From NCBI GenBank assembly GCA_021234155.1, contig JAJEKV010000005.1, positions 26,756,620 through 26,820,619 on the forward strand: DNA of 64,000 nt, given 5' to 3'. Shown here piece after piece: positions 46,456-57,935 of this stretch (position 1 is its first letter; each line of letters begins with the position of its first letter). The notes beneath the pieces are model-generated. The model did no database searches. It worked only from the letters and a program-made list of their open reading frames with translations, and was not told the origin of the DNA. This DNA is from Isoetes taiwanensis. Taxonomy: Eukaryota > Streptophyta > Lycopodiopsida > Isoetales > Isoetaceae. Made by a program: the position numbers and the translations under genes.

Positions 46456-47137
46456 TGCTGATGCACTCTAGAGGAGCCGGAATTGGAGAAAAACAAGAGT
46501 GCCAATATTCAACTTTGTTGTAAGAGGTCCAGGCATTTCAAAGGCATAGACTTGTTCTTCGTAAAGTCAGTCAGTCTTCAGAAAAAGGACACATTTCATG
46601 AATGCAACGTAGAAATTGAATTTAATTATGGGACCACAACGATGTGGAATCCCGTCGGAATGTGGTTAATCGGACCTACCCAATCTCAGAAAGGCCAAAG
46701 TTCCAATCTCAAAAACACCCAGTTCAATAATGTTCTTTCTTCCTCAATCCAGACCGATTATTACTCAACTTGAGCGATTTCTTTAACAATCTAAGGTTTT
46801 ACAGATACGGAGGGGATTTTGATGCCTGATTAAACCTCCAAGAATAACTCACTATCTTGTCCACCAAATTTGGTCTGGATTAACCATATCTCGTGGTCTT
46901 CGTTTTGCAAGCTGTCTTTTTACGACATTTTAGTTTAATGGCAACAAAGTTGAATATTAATAACAAATAACAAACCTGTTTTTTTAGCCTGTTTTTACAG
47001 ACGAACTGATTCGACGACTGCTCCCATCTGGAACTGCTTAAAGAATCAAACGGAGAACATATTGACAACAGAGGATCATTGGCAAGGCCTCCAAGAAAAA
47101 TATATCCATTTCCAAGTAATTGTCAGGTGGATGGTTA
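46456..47137. other. Upstream region of the lectin kinase; no gene
   Basis: It should contain the promoter of the minus-strand kinase. No clear TATA box is evident close to 46455. The Helitron 3' terminus begins at 47138. Confidence 0.5.
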
Positions 47138-47168
47138 CAAGATGGTGTTGCGGTGGCGTTGCCGCCGC
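47138..47168 (-). other. Putative 3' terminus of the autonomous Helitron (variant)
   Basis: The minus strand reads GCGGCGGCAACGCCACCGC, then AACACCAT and CTTG, followed by T. The stem is 8 bp with one G-T pair and keeps the GGCAACGCC core of the other Helitron hairpins. CTTG departs from the CTRR rule, so the end is either mutated or misassigned; its position 240 bp past the RPA1-like stop supports it. Confidence 0.45.
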
Positions 47169-47380
47169 TATAATTTGAAGGGATAATTATGGGGTCGAGT
47201 TGGTTATATCGGTGTACCTGGTGTTGTTTAGTTTGATGTAGTTGGAAGGTTATGTAATAGTATTACTAGTAGTTTAGAACAATCAAAATAATTTAGTTCA
47301 TAGTCTAATGAAATTTGTATTAACAGTAAGTAAAATATTGTCATGTGTTTTGCGACATGCGAGTTGTATATACATTTAGA

Positions 47381-49517
47381 ACTACATGATGGAATGATAC
47401 AAAAGTATGAAAATGGGGTTAGAGGTTGAAGTCATGTATTTGTTTATGTTTCTGCATTCTGCGATCCAATCTACATCTGCGACTTGTTGAATTGTAATTC
47501 TTTGCCTTGGCTCATTCTTGTATTCGATTTGAATGACAGCAAGACGGAATAAGTGAGGCATCCACGTTGCTTTTTTCAGCTCACTGCGATAAGCTTGTTG
47601 AGTGGAGTCCTATAAAGCAAAAGATATTTTAGATGTTTGGAGTAGTATTAGGATGTTATGTTTTGAGAGAACTTGATTTTTAATAGCATGTAATTCGTCA
47701 GCGGTATGCCCGAGAATTTGTTGTGCTTGGTCATTGAATGCCGTCGTTTGTATCTCGCCAGTTGTGTCTATAAGCTTTGCTGATAATATGTATCTGAAAA
47801 ATGGAAGAAAGGTTAGTGGCAAGCCGGAAGAATGTCTAAAATTATGTACATATTCAGTACCTTCTGGATGTATTTGTTTTTTTTTGACATTTATTGCACC
47901 AAAAGTCTGAGTCTTGTTCGATGGCCTTTTTGTTGCATAAGGTGCATGCTTGGTACCAGAGGGGTTAATCTGGATTGATGAAGCTTATTGAAGCTTTGAT
48001 ATTGAAGTATAATGGCTTTAAAAAATGACGTGGGTGAATTTTAGTGGATGGAAGTGTTGAAAAGTTTATTGGATCGAAGTACCTTATTGCTGGTTAGGGG
48101 TGCGTGGATGTCCGATATGAAGTTGCACTCAACGTGAATTGAATCAGCTGTTGGAGTCGAGCTTGTACGCAACAGCATAACTTCGACAGGCGGATATGTC
48201 TTTTTGGCTCCGTTGGTGTGATACCTGAGATAATGAAATTTAAGCACCATAGATGTTTACATGAAATAACAATGTGGGACAGGTTACCATGAATGTAGTT
48301 CGGAAGCAGCAGGTATATCTGGAGCTATGTGAATCACACTATTGCTTGTTGTTGATAATGAGATGCCTATGGATAAACAAACATGCGAGAGATCAATTGT
48401 CATGATGGTCATGACGTAAATGAACGGGCGAGAGAAACCTTGATATTCGCTGACGCGTAATTGAGTTATCATTATTACTGGAGCATCTTCAACTATTTGT
48501 AGGAGCTCTTGTCCTTTTGTTTCTGCAAGGTCGCTCCAGAGAGTTATGTTGATGGTAGCTTCACTGCATTTGTTGCATGCTGTGGTTACTGTATATAATA
48601 TAATGTGTATTATGTGTCTAGTTAAGGTGGAGCAGCAAAGTACCTATGATCGAGGAGCGTGATGTCACGTTTTGGGACTGTTCGGTTGTCAAGTTTTCTT
48701 TGTACAGAATAAACAGCATACGATAGGAATATAATATTTTAGATTCAAAAGTAAGACAAAGATTTGACGGAGTTAATGGTCTGTACCAATAAGTGTTTTC
48801 GAATTGACGTATTGAAGGAGCTGATTTATCTTGGCGAGATGTTGTTCTGGTGAGAAAGTTGGAACTTCAATCTGCTATTGTTCTTCAGCCTCTTCGATGA
48901 TGCTATTTGTGTTGAGTATCATTTGATAATCGTTATCGATTGTTGCGTAGCGTTTGTTTGCATGGCGTATGACTCCTTTCGAGATATAATATATCTGCAT
49001 GTGATGTAGATATATGTAGAAATATATATAAGAGAACAAATATAAGCTGATTTATAGGAAATAGATTTGGTTGATGTTTTTCTTACCTTGTTAACTTGGA
49101 GCCTGTCGTAGAATGTGCTGGCTGCATCCTTGAACATTGTTGCTTGAATCTGTGTACCCTGTAATTGTTACAGTTGGTTAATGGTATATGCAACGCAAAG
49201 AATTAATTGTGTTGAGGTGGGCTTACATATTGATCGATGAGTTCAATGCTAAAAACACCGCCTTGACCATGTTTGTTGTTGAAGAATTTGAGAGGGGTTT
49301 TTGATGTGACTCGTGCTTTGACTGTCCAATTAGTCTCGTAGGGATTTAGTTCGAAAATTGGACATATTGTTTTTTTAGATGTGCTTGGAGTAGAGTGTGA
49401 AGCAATGGAAGTATCGTGTGTTTGGTTGGATCGCTCTTCCATATTTGAGAGCTGTCTGATATACGAGTTAAATTTAAAATTCAGAAAGCCTGTAATCAGA
49501 AAGTTCATGGCAGTCAA
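47381..49517 (-). pseudogene. RPA1-like single-strand DNA-binding protein gene of the Helitron
   Basis: Multiple exons with GT/AG ends follow the RPA70 order. Exon 49517-49227 has PIFELNPYETNWTVKARVTS (DNA-binding domain A); 49158-49087 has MFKDAASTFYDRLQVNK; 48994-48787 has NDYQMILNTNSIIEEAEE, then an in-frame TAG at 48877-48875, then QYVNSKTLI. Later exons give CNKCSEATINITLWSDLAE, ISLSTTSNSVIHIAPDIP (domain B end), a zinc ribbon (CTLCNKKAIEQDSDFWCNKC), TGEIQTTAFNDQAQQILG and, from 47609, KATWMPHLFRLAVIQIEY (domain C), ending at a TAG at 47383-47381. It would bind the displaced single strand during rolling-circle transposition. The single stop in domain B region is the only lesion I see; alternative splicing around it is possible. 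Confidence 0.8.
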
Positions 49518-49590
49518 GGTGGATGTTTGCAGTGCGCTCTATGAATTCTATCAGTTAATTAAACTATTCGAAGATACACATCAAATGTAA

Positions 49591-51189
49591 AAATTTGACA
49601 AACCTGATATTTATGATGGAGTGTTGTAAGTTAGGCATTCGATTCTCCTGTAATTGAAAAATCTTGTTGCTCTATAGAGTTGTTAAGTCAAGCGAGAGAA
49701 GATTGTAAACCCTGCAATAACATTTTGCAATAGTAAGTCATCTTATATCATGCAAGAGTATGGCAGAAAAGATGGATGCTAAACGGAACAGTGTGAGAAT
49801 GGTGTGGGAAGAAGGAAAGAACACTATATGAATTCTGTTACTCAATTAAACAATATAGGGTTCATAAAAGGATTTCTACTGTACTGAATTCAGGAAGGCA
49901 TTTTTAGTACATTGGCAAGAAAAGAATTATAAACCTGATGTTATGGAGTTTCGCAAGATGAAGATTGAATTGTTCTGTAATTGAAAAGCCTTATTGTTAT
50001 ATAGATTTTTTTTTTTGTTGAAGGACGTCAGACTTTATTCAATCAAAGAGTCAAATACAAGTATAAATGCAGAGACAGGAATAAAATCTCAGCGGATAAG
50101 CGGAGACCCACCGAGTGAAGCAACCTGCCTAAGCATAAGAGTGCACATCCAAAAACTCCTCAAAAATCAATCGCCTCTTGCGAGGGGCAAGTGAAGAACA
50201 ATGATACGACTTTACAATGTAACCTTGAGCTTCTTGGAGAACACGATTATCTGCCACATCCAGACCTTTGAAGATTACCAATCTTCGTCTTTGTTAAGTC
50301 AAACGATGGAATATTGTAAGTCAGTAAGCCATCTGAAACCAGGCATAAAGAAAGTTAGCGGTTTATGTCATGCGAGAGTATGCCAGAGAAGATGAATGCT
50401 TAAATAGATTCTATGTTCGTTTTTTAATGGTCATGAGGAGATCACCTCGCGGCATGCAGTTATTTCACTTCACTGAAACGAACGATCTATATGTGTGATA
50501 GAGTACACTTACAATTAAGATGTCCATTTCTTGGAAAGCTTTTAAACCGATATATTCGGCGAATAAGCTTATGTGCATGGATGGCCTTGATCTGTCCAGA
50601 ATCTATCTCATTGAAAGGAATATAGTAATATCATTAATAAGATTTCCCATTGAAGCAAGAACTAATGCATTAGCTTGATGGTATCTTCCACCTCTGATGG
50701 TATCTTCTACTGCTAATGCTAACGCATCGACGTAAATAATTACTCTTGGGTTTTGCACAACATATGATAAAATACATTTGCTGTTCTTATTCTAGAGCAG
50801 AGTACAAACATGGAGATAACTTCGAAAAAAAGGCCTCTATGGTCCAGGCCTATACCTCTCTGGAATTTATACTGCTGATGTTTGGAGCACAAACAGCTGT
50901 CGAACGTGATAATAATATTGCGTCTACAGCGGACTGTTAAAGTCAGCGATGTTAGAGGTCATCAATTTTTGTAGCTCTTTTCGTAGAGAAGCTAACATAT
51001 CTATACTTATGCTGTGCACGATTGGCAGTTTACTTTTTTTGAAATATGAACAACCATAGAAAGTGATAACGTTCGATTGATTGTTAGTAGATATTATTTA
51101 TGCTATGGTCAGTCGACATATTCTGAAACTGAATCTGATTTAACTGCTACTGATTTACATAAGCGACATGTGAGTACGAGTGTACCTGA
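49591..51189. other. Spacer between RPA1-like and RepHel genes
   Basis: It contains a direct duplication (49633-49780 against 49966-50005 plus 50291-50400, both with GAGAGTATG(G/C)CAGA(A/G)AAGATG), the retroposon insertion, and otherwise AT-rich sequence without coding potential. Confidence 0.6.
50006..50290 (-). mobile_element. Short poly(A)-tailed retroposon in the Helitron spacer
   Basis: On the minus strand the segment ends in GAATAAAGTCTGACG, CCTTCAAC and 11 A residues (50016-50006), the 3' end of a LINE or SINE. The surrounding sequence is a diverged duplicate of 49633-49780, in which the same flanks (CTATAGAG and TTGTTAAGTC) are joined without the insert, so its borders are supported by an internal empty copy. 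Length about 285 bp. Confidence 0.65.
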
Positions 51190-54100
51190 TTATACCAAAA
51201 GCTCCTGATAAACAACATTTGTTGTTGTTAGCGACGTATTTTCCTCGCGGAGTAAAATTAAAACGTCTTCCCTTTTCTTTATTCGTGTTAATGCTGTATA
51301 CAGCTGCCCATGTGCGAAAACATCCCTTCTCAAATCAAGTACAATTTTGTTTAGCGTAAGACCTTGGCAACTGTTAAACGTCGTAGAATATGCAAGTCTA
51401 AGAGGAAGCTGACGCCTATGCACTGTCCAAGGTCTGTTTTCAGGTTCATAGAAGAAGTCCACTCGGTATATTGGGTGGATTGTGTCATTCTCTTTTGCTG
51501 TACTTCCAATGACTCTGACGATTACAAATTTGTCATGGAGCTCTTCAACGATAACTCGGGCATTTTTCACTAGGCCTTTGTCTCTATCCAATGTCTTCAT
51601 TATATGGCAAATAGCGCCAACTTTCAACTCTAGATTATGCTCTGGTATCCTCGGACTGAAATGCATCAAAAAGTCTGGATTTGCATATGGGTGATCTTCT
51701 ACATACTGATCGTTCTCTGTAATATGATCTAGACTGTAGTATTTTCTTTGTTGTTTATTTAGCAGTGATAGCACATATCTATTGAAATCGTCAACATTGT
51801 GATTAAGTGGTGATAGGAAGGCTCGCTTTTCGCACTCTGATGAATTAGCTAATATATCTGCCGGATATAAAAATTTGATTGCTTCATCAAGACTTGTCGT
51901 TGTTGCAAACATTGCAACAGAGACTAATGACGTTTTGAAATCCTCTCCTATCTTGTCCACATAATCAATTAACTCTTTATCGCCTGCATTGCGGATTGGC
52001 TGATGTAATCTGAGAACATTGAACTTAGACCATAAGATCGATGACTTTATTGACGCATTGATTGCAGCACTTTTTCCAGCTCCGCGCACAATAGGAGCTA
52101 CCTGTCTGAAATCACCAGCTGCCACAATACATTTTCCTCCAAATGGCTCAGTATTGCCGCAAAGTTCCTGGAGAAGCTCGTCTACTGCTAATATTACGGC
52201 TTTGTTAGCCATGGGAAATTCATCCCAAATTATTAAGGTGCTTTGGATCAGCATTTCTGCATATCCTAATTTTCGAGTCACTAAAGAATGTATGTTGCTA
52301 TTATTCTCTAATACAGGTATTTGGAACAATGAATGAGCTGTTCTACCTCCAGGATAGAGTAATGCAGCAAGTGCAGTTGTTCCGCATGGCAAAGCTATCA
52401 AGTTAGATGCCCTTACATATAAACAAAGTGCGTTGAGCAGATATGTCTTGCCTGTACCTGCTTTCCCATCAATGAAAACTGGCTTTGTTGGTTTTTTTCT
52501 GTCTATTATATCGCGTAGTATGTTAAATACTTCTCGCTGATTAGCATTTAGTGACAGAAGCATTTTTTCCAATTCTTCTTGGTATGTACTTGTATCTCTA
52601 AATTTGCACAGCTCGTTGATAATATGTCTATTTCTGTCTGATTTCATTGGAAGTCCAAAAGCAGTGATATCTGTGCCATGCTGAACCAGCGTATCGTTTA
52701 TTAACTGTAGACACTCATTGTAAGCTGACTCGTCATCATTTTGGTATTCTTCGAGTATATCTCTTGCCAATGGAAACCGATATGTATCCCATAACTCTAG
52801 TGCTGGCGCTTGGTCCATCAATAATAATGCAAATAAAAATCGTAATTGTGATGGACTTAGTGACAAACTAACGGCCTCTTCCATGACAAGCTCAGCTTCA
52901 TTGTTCGCATCTGTTAATCCAAATGCTTCCGCTGCCTTCTGATACGTTTCATATTCTACACCATCTACTGTTCTCGCATCAATCCAATTTCTGCATGGTT
53001 TGTGCAAAAGTATTTGCCGTAGATAGAATGGTTCACCTGTGCGAGGCAGCATCAATCGAATACGACACACTAAGTTCTGGTTACCTCGTTTCCTTACAAT
53101 ATGGCCGCTGCTTAATTCAATAGCATCATCTGCTCTTCTTGAATTTTCCTTGTTGGCAATCAGCACGTATTTTTCATTGTATTCCACGTACGTCAACAGA
53201 TCAAATTCTGGACCATTTGGTCTTAGGAAATATCTGTCCAGCAACGATAGGGATGGTGAAGATTTTGTTGTTCTTCCAAATTGTTGCTTATTTCCCCCTT
53301 GTAAATGTAACAGAAGGCATCTTACAGCAGGTGTTTTTTTCGTCATGTTATAGCCTAGCATGTGCTGCTTCTGTTGCAGATAGGTACCGAGAATTGAGAT
53401 AATCATGGACCTCATCAACTGGATTTCTACTACTGTCAGCTGCTTTGTCTTTTTGTAGTTTCTTAGAATTCTTCGTCCTTTCATTTTTTCTACTTTCATC
53501 CTTTTGTTCAAGTTGGTATTTAATCGAATCAAAGCCCTTGTAGATGTAACTGTATACATATGAGAATATGTGAACAGTCGATGCAATGTCGATTGTTATA
53601 TGGCAGTTCATTTTTTGCAATAAGAATTTGTTGTACGGTACAACATATGCATCATCTATAGATCTTCTTCTATACTGCATATATCCTTTCTCATCCACAT
53701 ATCTGTTTTCTGTAAGAGGATGGGGGAACTTCCAGCAGCAAGGTCCCTTTTCTGAGCATCTAAGCGAATGATGATGTACCATGAATTTTTCCACTTTTAC
53801 ACGCTCAGATACATCTTTTGGCAATTCAGCAGAAATAAGCTCATCAATTACATTGATTGGAACATCTATCTCTGTTCTTATCACCAAATGTGCATGAGGT
53901 AAGCCTCTTTTCTGAAATTCTATAACATGTATCATATAAGAGATACACCCAAAATACTGTTTCAGAAGCTTCTTCAGCTCATGTAAACGACCATGGAATG
54001 CTCGACAAACGACCATTGGCAAATCTGCGCTTGTTTTTCCATGGCAGAGTTTTTCACGGATTTCATCCAAGTCGGGATTAGTGGTCATGGTTATGAAAAA

Positions 54101-55563
54101 GGTCGGATGTCCCTTTGATCTTGCTAGTGCGAGTGCATCAGCAACTTGAGCTGTACACCATCGGCGGCAGCCTAAAAATGAGGACGGTAAAATGATGTCA
54201 TCACCGTTGTCACTGTTGTCATCTTCAAAGTCATTTTGACTCGAGGGCCTCGTTCTTTTATATCCTTCTGTTGATATGTAGTTTAACCTCTCTTCTTCGA
54301 CCCGTGAGAACATATCAACTAGATATTCACCATAAAGGCGGCCTAATTGGGTGAATCTCAGTTCGTATAATAGACGTTGTCTGTACCATTGAATTTGGGA
54401 TAATCCAAATTCATTCCGTGGATTCCAGCCTGCTGTTCCATGTGGAAAGAACAGTGGATATTGTAAAGTTTCATATAACGGATCTAAGATGCTCACGAAT
54501 CTCGGCGAACCCTCATGCCGCAGCCAAAAACCCACTAATCTTGGCTTTATAACTGTTCTGTTGCTGACATCAGTTATGGCTGCTATTTCATCTTTTGCTA
54601 TTACATCACCAGTAATAAGCATTATATCTTCTGCTTTCATATCTCGAGCACCCTTTAAAGCTCGTACAAATGGATTTAGTTCATTTAGCATGCTACCTAT
54701 TTGCGATACCCATTCAAATTTAAGTCTGTATGAAGATGCTACCTTATAACGTTCTGACTCATCATAGATGTACCACCGCAATGGGTTAGTTTGTTCTGAT
54801 GTGGGTAATAATCTATGATATGTTCTTCCCATAATTGTGACGGATGATGGAGCATTCAAATGAATAAACGATCCCTCTACACCAGGTACACTGAGGCAAA
54901 ATAGATTATTTATTTTGCGCGAATGTTTAGAAAAATTGTTATCAGAATACAATATCTCAATACTCCTTGGTAGCTTTGGGAGTTTTGGCAATTTCCATTT
55001 GCCATTGTTGCAGCAGAACCCTTTCCTTTCTGTACTCAACAATTCTAATCCACATGCTTCACATTTCTTATTCCATCTGCAATCTGCTTCTCTCATTGCA
55101 CATTTACTGTTCATCTTTAGTATCAATCCTCTCCAATAATCTGTGCCTGTATGATGAATATCTTCATTGTTCGGCCTATTAATTACTATCTCCTTAGAAG
55201 TCTGTGTGTTTGTAACTTTGTGCACGCTGTGTGCCTTGTGTAGGCGTCTTTTCTTACAAATACTATTCATACTGTAATGATCTGTAAATACTGTACTATC
55301 ACCTGAACAACGCTTCCATGATTGATTACTTTCTGTCTTACGATGACATTTGGCAACTATGGTTCCTCTCTCAGTCTGGGACGCCCTCTCCTGCGAATGC
55401 TCCTTTGACTGGCATCAACAGCGGACACTGTACTGTTCTTTAAATCAATCTTTTCTGTCTTAGATCGTTTATTCTCTCTATCTCTATCATATCTTTCTGT
55501 GCCATGTCTCTTAGTCTTTCCTCTCTTCGTTAACTCACATGTTTTTACGGCTTCACGCTCCAT
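51190..55563 (-). pseudogene. Helitron Rep/helicase (RepHel), two frameshifts
   Basis: Three overlapping frames make one protein of about 1,450 residues. The N-terminal piece (55563-55357) has a basic stretch and an AT-hook-like RRRGRPRL, then shifts frame near 55375. The second (to 53348) includes the Helitron-like N-domain (CTAQVADALALARSKGHPTF), the HUH metal motif (KRGLPHAHLVIRTE) and the tyrosine region (HIFSYVYSYIYKGFD) of rolling-circle Rep proteins. After a shift near 53355 the third (to 51190) has the Pif1-like helicase: GKAGTGKT Walker A, IIWDEFPM Walker B, AAGDFRQVAPI, HQPIRNA, and STTFNSCQGLTLNKIVLDL with YTALTRIKKREDV. The protein nicks and unwinds DNA for rolling-circle transposition. 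Catalytic residues look complete; only the two shifts disable it. Confidence 0.93.
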
Positions 55564-55892
55564 TAGTATACGTTTGTCCCTATCAGTGAAACATCATCCG
55601 CAATCACACTACTCAGGGGACTGCTTCGTTTATTTTCTATAGACCAACATAAAAAACCAACATAGATAAGTGTAGAAGCTCAACGATTATTTGATAGCAA
55701 GCCTCTGCTATTCAGGTCTAGCCTATGCTTAACTACATCGCTAAACTTTATAGGCCTAGTCTCTACATTCATTTCAAGTCATCCGTGCCTCAGCCAGCTA
55801 CACAGTGTTAACCAGTGCAACTTTCAATGGTGTTCCTTCTACACAGAATATTACTTCCCCCGCCTGCGTACTTTCGTTCTCTGTAGCCGATT

Positions 55893-56570
55893 GGGTCTAC
55901 ACTACAAATCTATGATTCTAATCTCCATAGCCATCTACTAAATTACTGAAAACTAACAATGAACTGTGTGGCACAGACATGACTCAAAAACAGACATGTA
56001 AAAAAAAACAGTGATGTCAAAAACACACATGACTCACCTTGATTCAGCTTTCCAATTCTCTCTCCGCCTTTAATATCCTTTCTATTTGCTTGGAGCCTTA
56101 TCTAGTAAACCACATCATATACAATGTCAATTTATCAGGATTACCATGTATAGATTTATTGTCCTCATCTGCCTTTCCTTTTTACGAATTCATTATCTTA
56201 TGTTTGTCACCTTCCCCTAATATCTGCTGTTACACCAAGATACTTCAGCTAGATAACTATCTCATTACAAATATACAGAAGATACGCAAGGAACTATTGG
56301 CAACCGGCTCTGAAATTATTATGCTACCTGATTGTGCCTACATTACAAATTTATGATCCTAATTTCCATACATATTTATCAAATTGCTGGGAATCAACCA
56401 CAACAGATTTAGCAACATTACCTTGATCGAGCTTCTTAATTCTGTGTCCCCTTTTAACGTGCTGTATGCCTGATTGGAATGTTCCCTAGCAAGCCAAATT
56501 GTACACAATGTCAGTTTACCAGATCTACCATGTACAAATTCTTTATACTCATCTTGTTTAGCATATCAAT
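55893..56570 (+). repeat. Direct duplication upstream of RepHel, spacing about 438 bp
   Basis: The block TACACTACAAATCTATGATTC ... CTTGATTCAGC ... AATGTCAATTTATCAGGATT recurs from about 56338 with about 75-80% identity. It may mark the 5' region of the autonomous Helitron. Confidence 0.65.
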
Positions 56571-57299
56571 AGCACCACGCCCACTCCAATCCCTAGAATG
56601 CCCTGCTCTCTATTCGCCTAGCTAAATTTATTTGCACTATTCCTTAATTAACAGATCGTAATTTTTTATTAGTTCCTGCCACAGTCTGCACTCGTTCCAT
56701 ATACACTCCGCCAACTCTCTGCACTCTACGAAAGCAAGGCAAATACAAAAGCTCTCACCCCGTCTCTGTCCCTAACAACACCTCGCAATCTCGCAATATA
56801 TCAGAACCAAACTCCGTACCTTCTCAACCATAACCTCGGCCAGTACAAAATTCTCTCTGTGTTCACCGTCACGGCTAACTCCCCACCTATTTCCCACCTC
56901 GATTTTTCTTCCGCCTGCCTTCTCCCGTCACACTGTAGCCCTGCTCTTCAGCCACGCCATGCTTCTTCCGTCGCGTTCCAAACCCCCACTACTCTAGCCA
57001 CTTGGAATTAATTCCCTCATACACGTCAGCTTCCCCATGCCATGTCACCCAAAAAACCATACATAATTTTATAAGATGAAGAAGATACTGTGAGACAACT
57101 AAAATGCAGAAAGCTAAGTTTCACTAGTCACTAGGTTCCCAATGAATGAATCGCATTGATGCCGAGCTGATTAGTGTAGATTCGGAGATGTTGCAATGTC
57201 ATGGTTTGGTTGCCTTATCCGAGGCACAAACCAAACCCTGTAGTTAGGTCTAGATTATCATGTTGCTAATTCCTGTCATCTTCAGGGTATCATCACCAA
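56571..57299. other. Intergenic; possible 5' flank of the Helitron
   Basis: CT-rich on the plus strand between 56700 and 57000; no coding region, no clear A|TC Helitron end identified. Confidence 0.4.
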
Positions 57300-57925
57300 A
57301 CTACATTACTGCCCTATACACCAAACTTCATTACAAAAATACCCCCTACATACTAAACTTAATTACCAAAATGCCCTTATATACTTATCCTACTCAATGT
57401 ATACGAAATGCCTCAAGAATAGAAGTTTAAATTCAACAAAGAGATTATAGAAGTCACAATCATCACTGAATTAAAGCCCTACAACTACATGCATTGTGTC
57501 TCTTCCATTACACCTTCCATAAAGATATTCCTCTTCTCTACATCTTCTTCTCCTGTGCACATGCGTTTAGGTTTTGGATGTCTAAGAGGTCTGCGTATGG
57601 TTGGTAGTGACATGCTTCCAATAGCATCATTGGCTCCTTGTAAGTGTCACAACAAGACTGTGTAGGGGTATTTTGGTAATTAAGTTTGATGTATACGGCA
57701 TTTTGATAATTAAATTTAGTGTAGATTGATCAGAATTAGTATGTAATGGCATTTTGGTAGTTAAGTTTGGTGTGTAGGGGTATTTTGGTAATTAAGTTTG
57801 TTGTGTAGGGGCAAATTGGTAATTTATTTGTACATTTATTTGAGTCAGGGACATTTTAGTAATTTTGAAACTCATAAGGGCATTTTGGTAATTACATAAA
57901 CTCATAGGGGCATTTTGGTAGTTTT
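57300..57925. repeat. Minisatellite in inverted arrangement around a 285-bp core
   Basis: At 57300-57376 about three units read (reverse complement) GGGTATTTT(G/T)GTAAT(T/G)AAGTTT; at 57662-57925 at least seven units of the same motif (GGGGCATTTTGGTAATT) run in plus orientation. The unit of about 30-40 bp varies in length. The arrangement gives a long foldback and may be a decayed transposon with repeat-rich ends. Confidence 0.7.
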
Positions 57926-57935
57926 CCCTTCAATT

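Larger units (their letters stand above)
47138..55563 (-). mobile_element. Autonomous-type Helitron carrying RepHel and an RPA1-like gene (5' end beyond 55563)
   Basis: On the minus strand the order is RepHel (55563-51190), a spacer with a retroposon, an RPA1-like gene (49517-47381) and a 3' hairpin with CTTG|T at 47138. Plant autonomous Helitrons have this gene content: a rolling-circle Rep fused to a Pif1-type helicase plus RPA-like single-strand binding protein. The 5' TC end was not found; it may lie between 55.6 and 57.1 kb. Two frameshifts in RepHel and a stop in RPA1 show this copy is probably inactive but not very old. Confidence 0.85.

Noticed and set aside
47262-47270. ACTAGT at 47264 as a minus-strand Helitron end
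   Set aside because: There is no hairpin beside it; the hairpin-plus-CTTG at 47138 is a better candidate.
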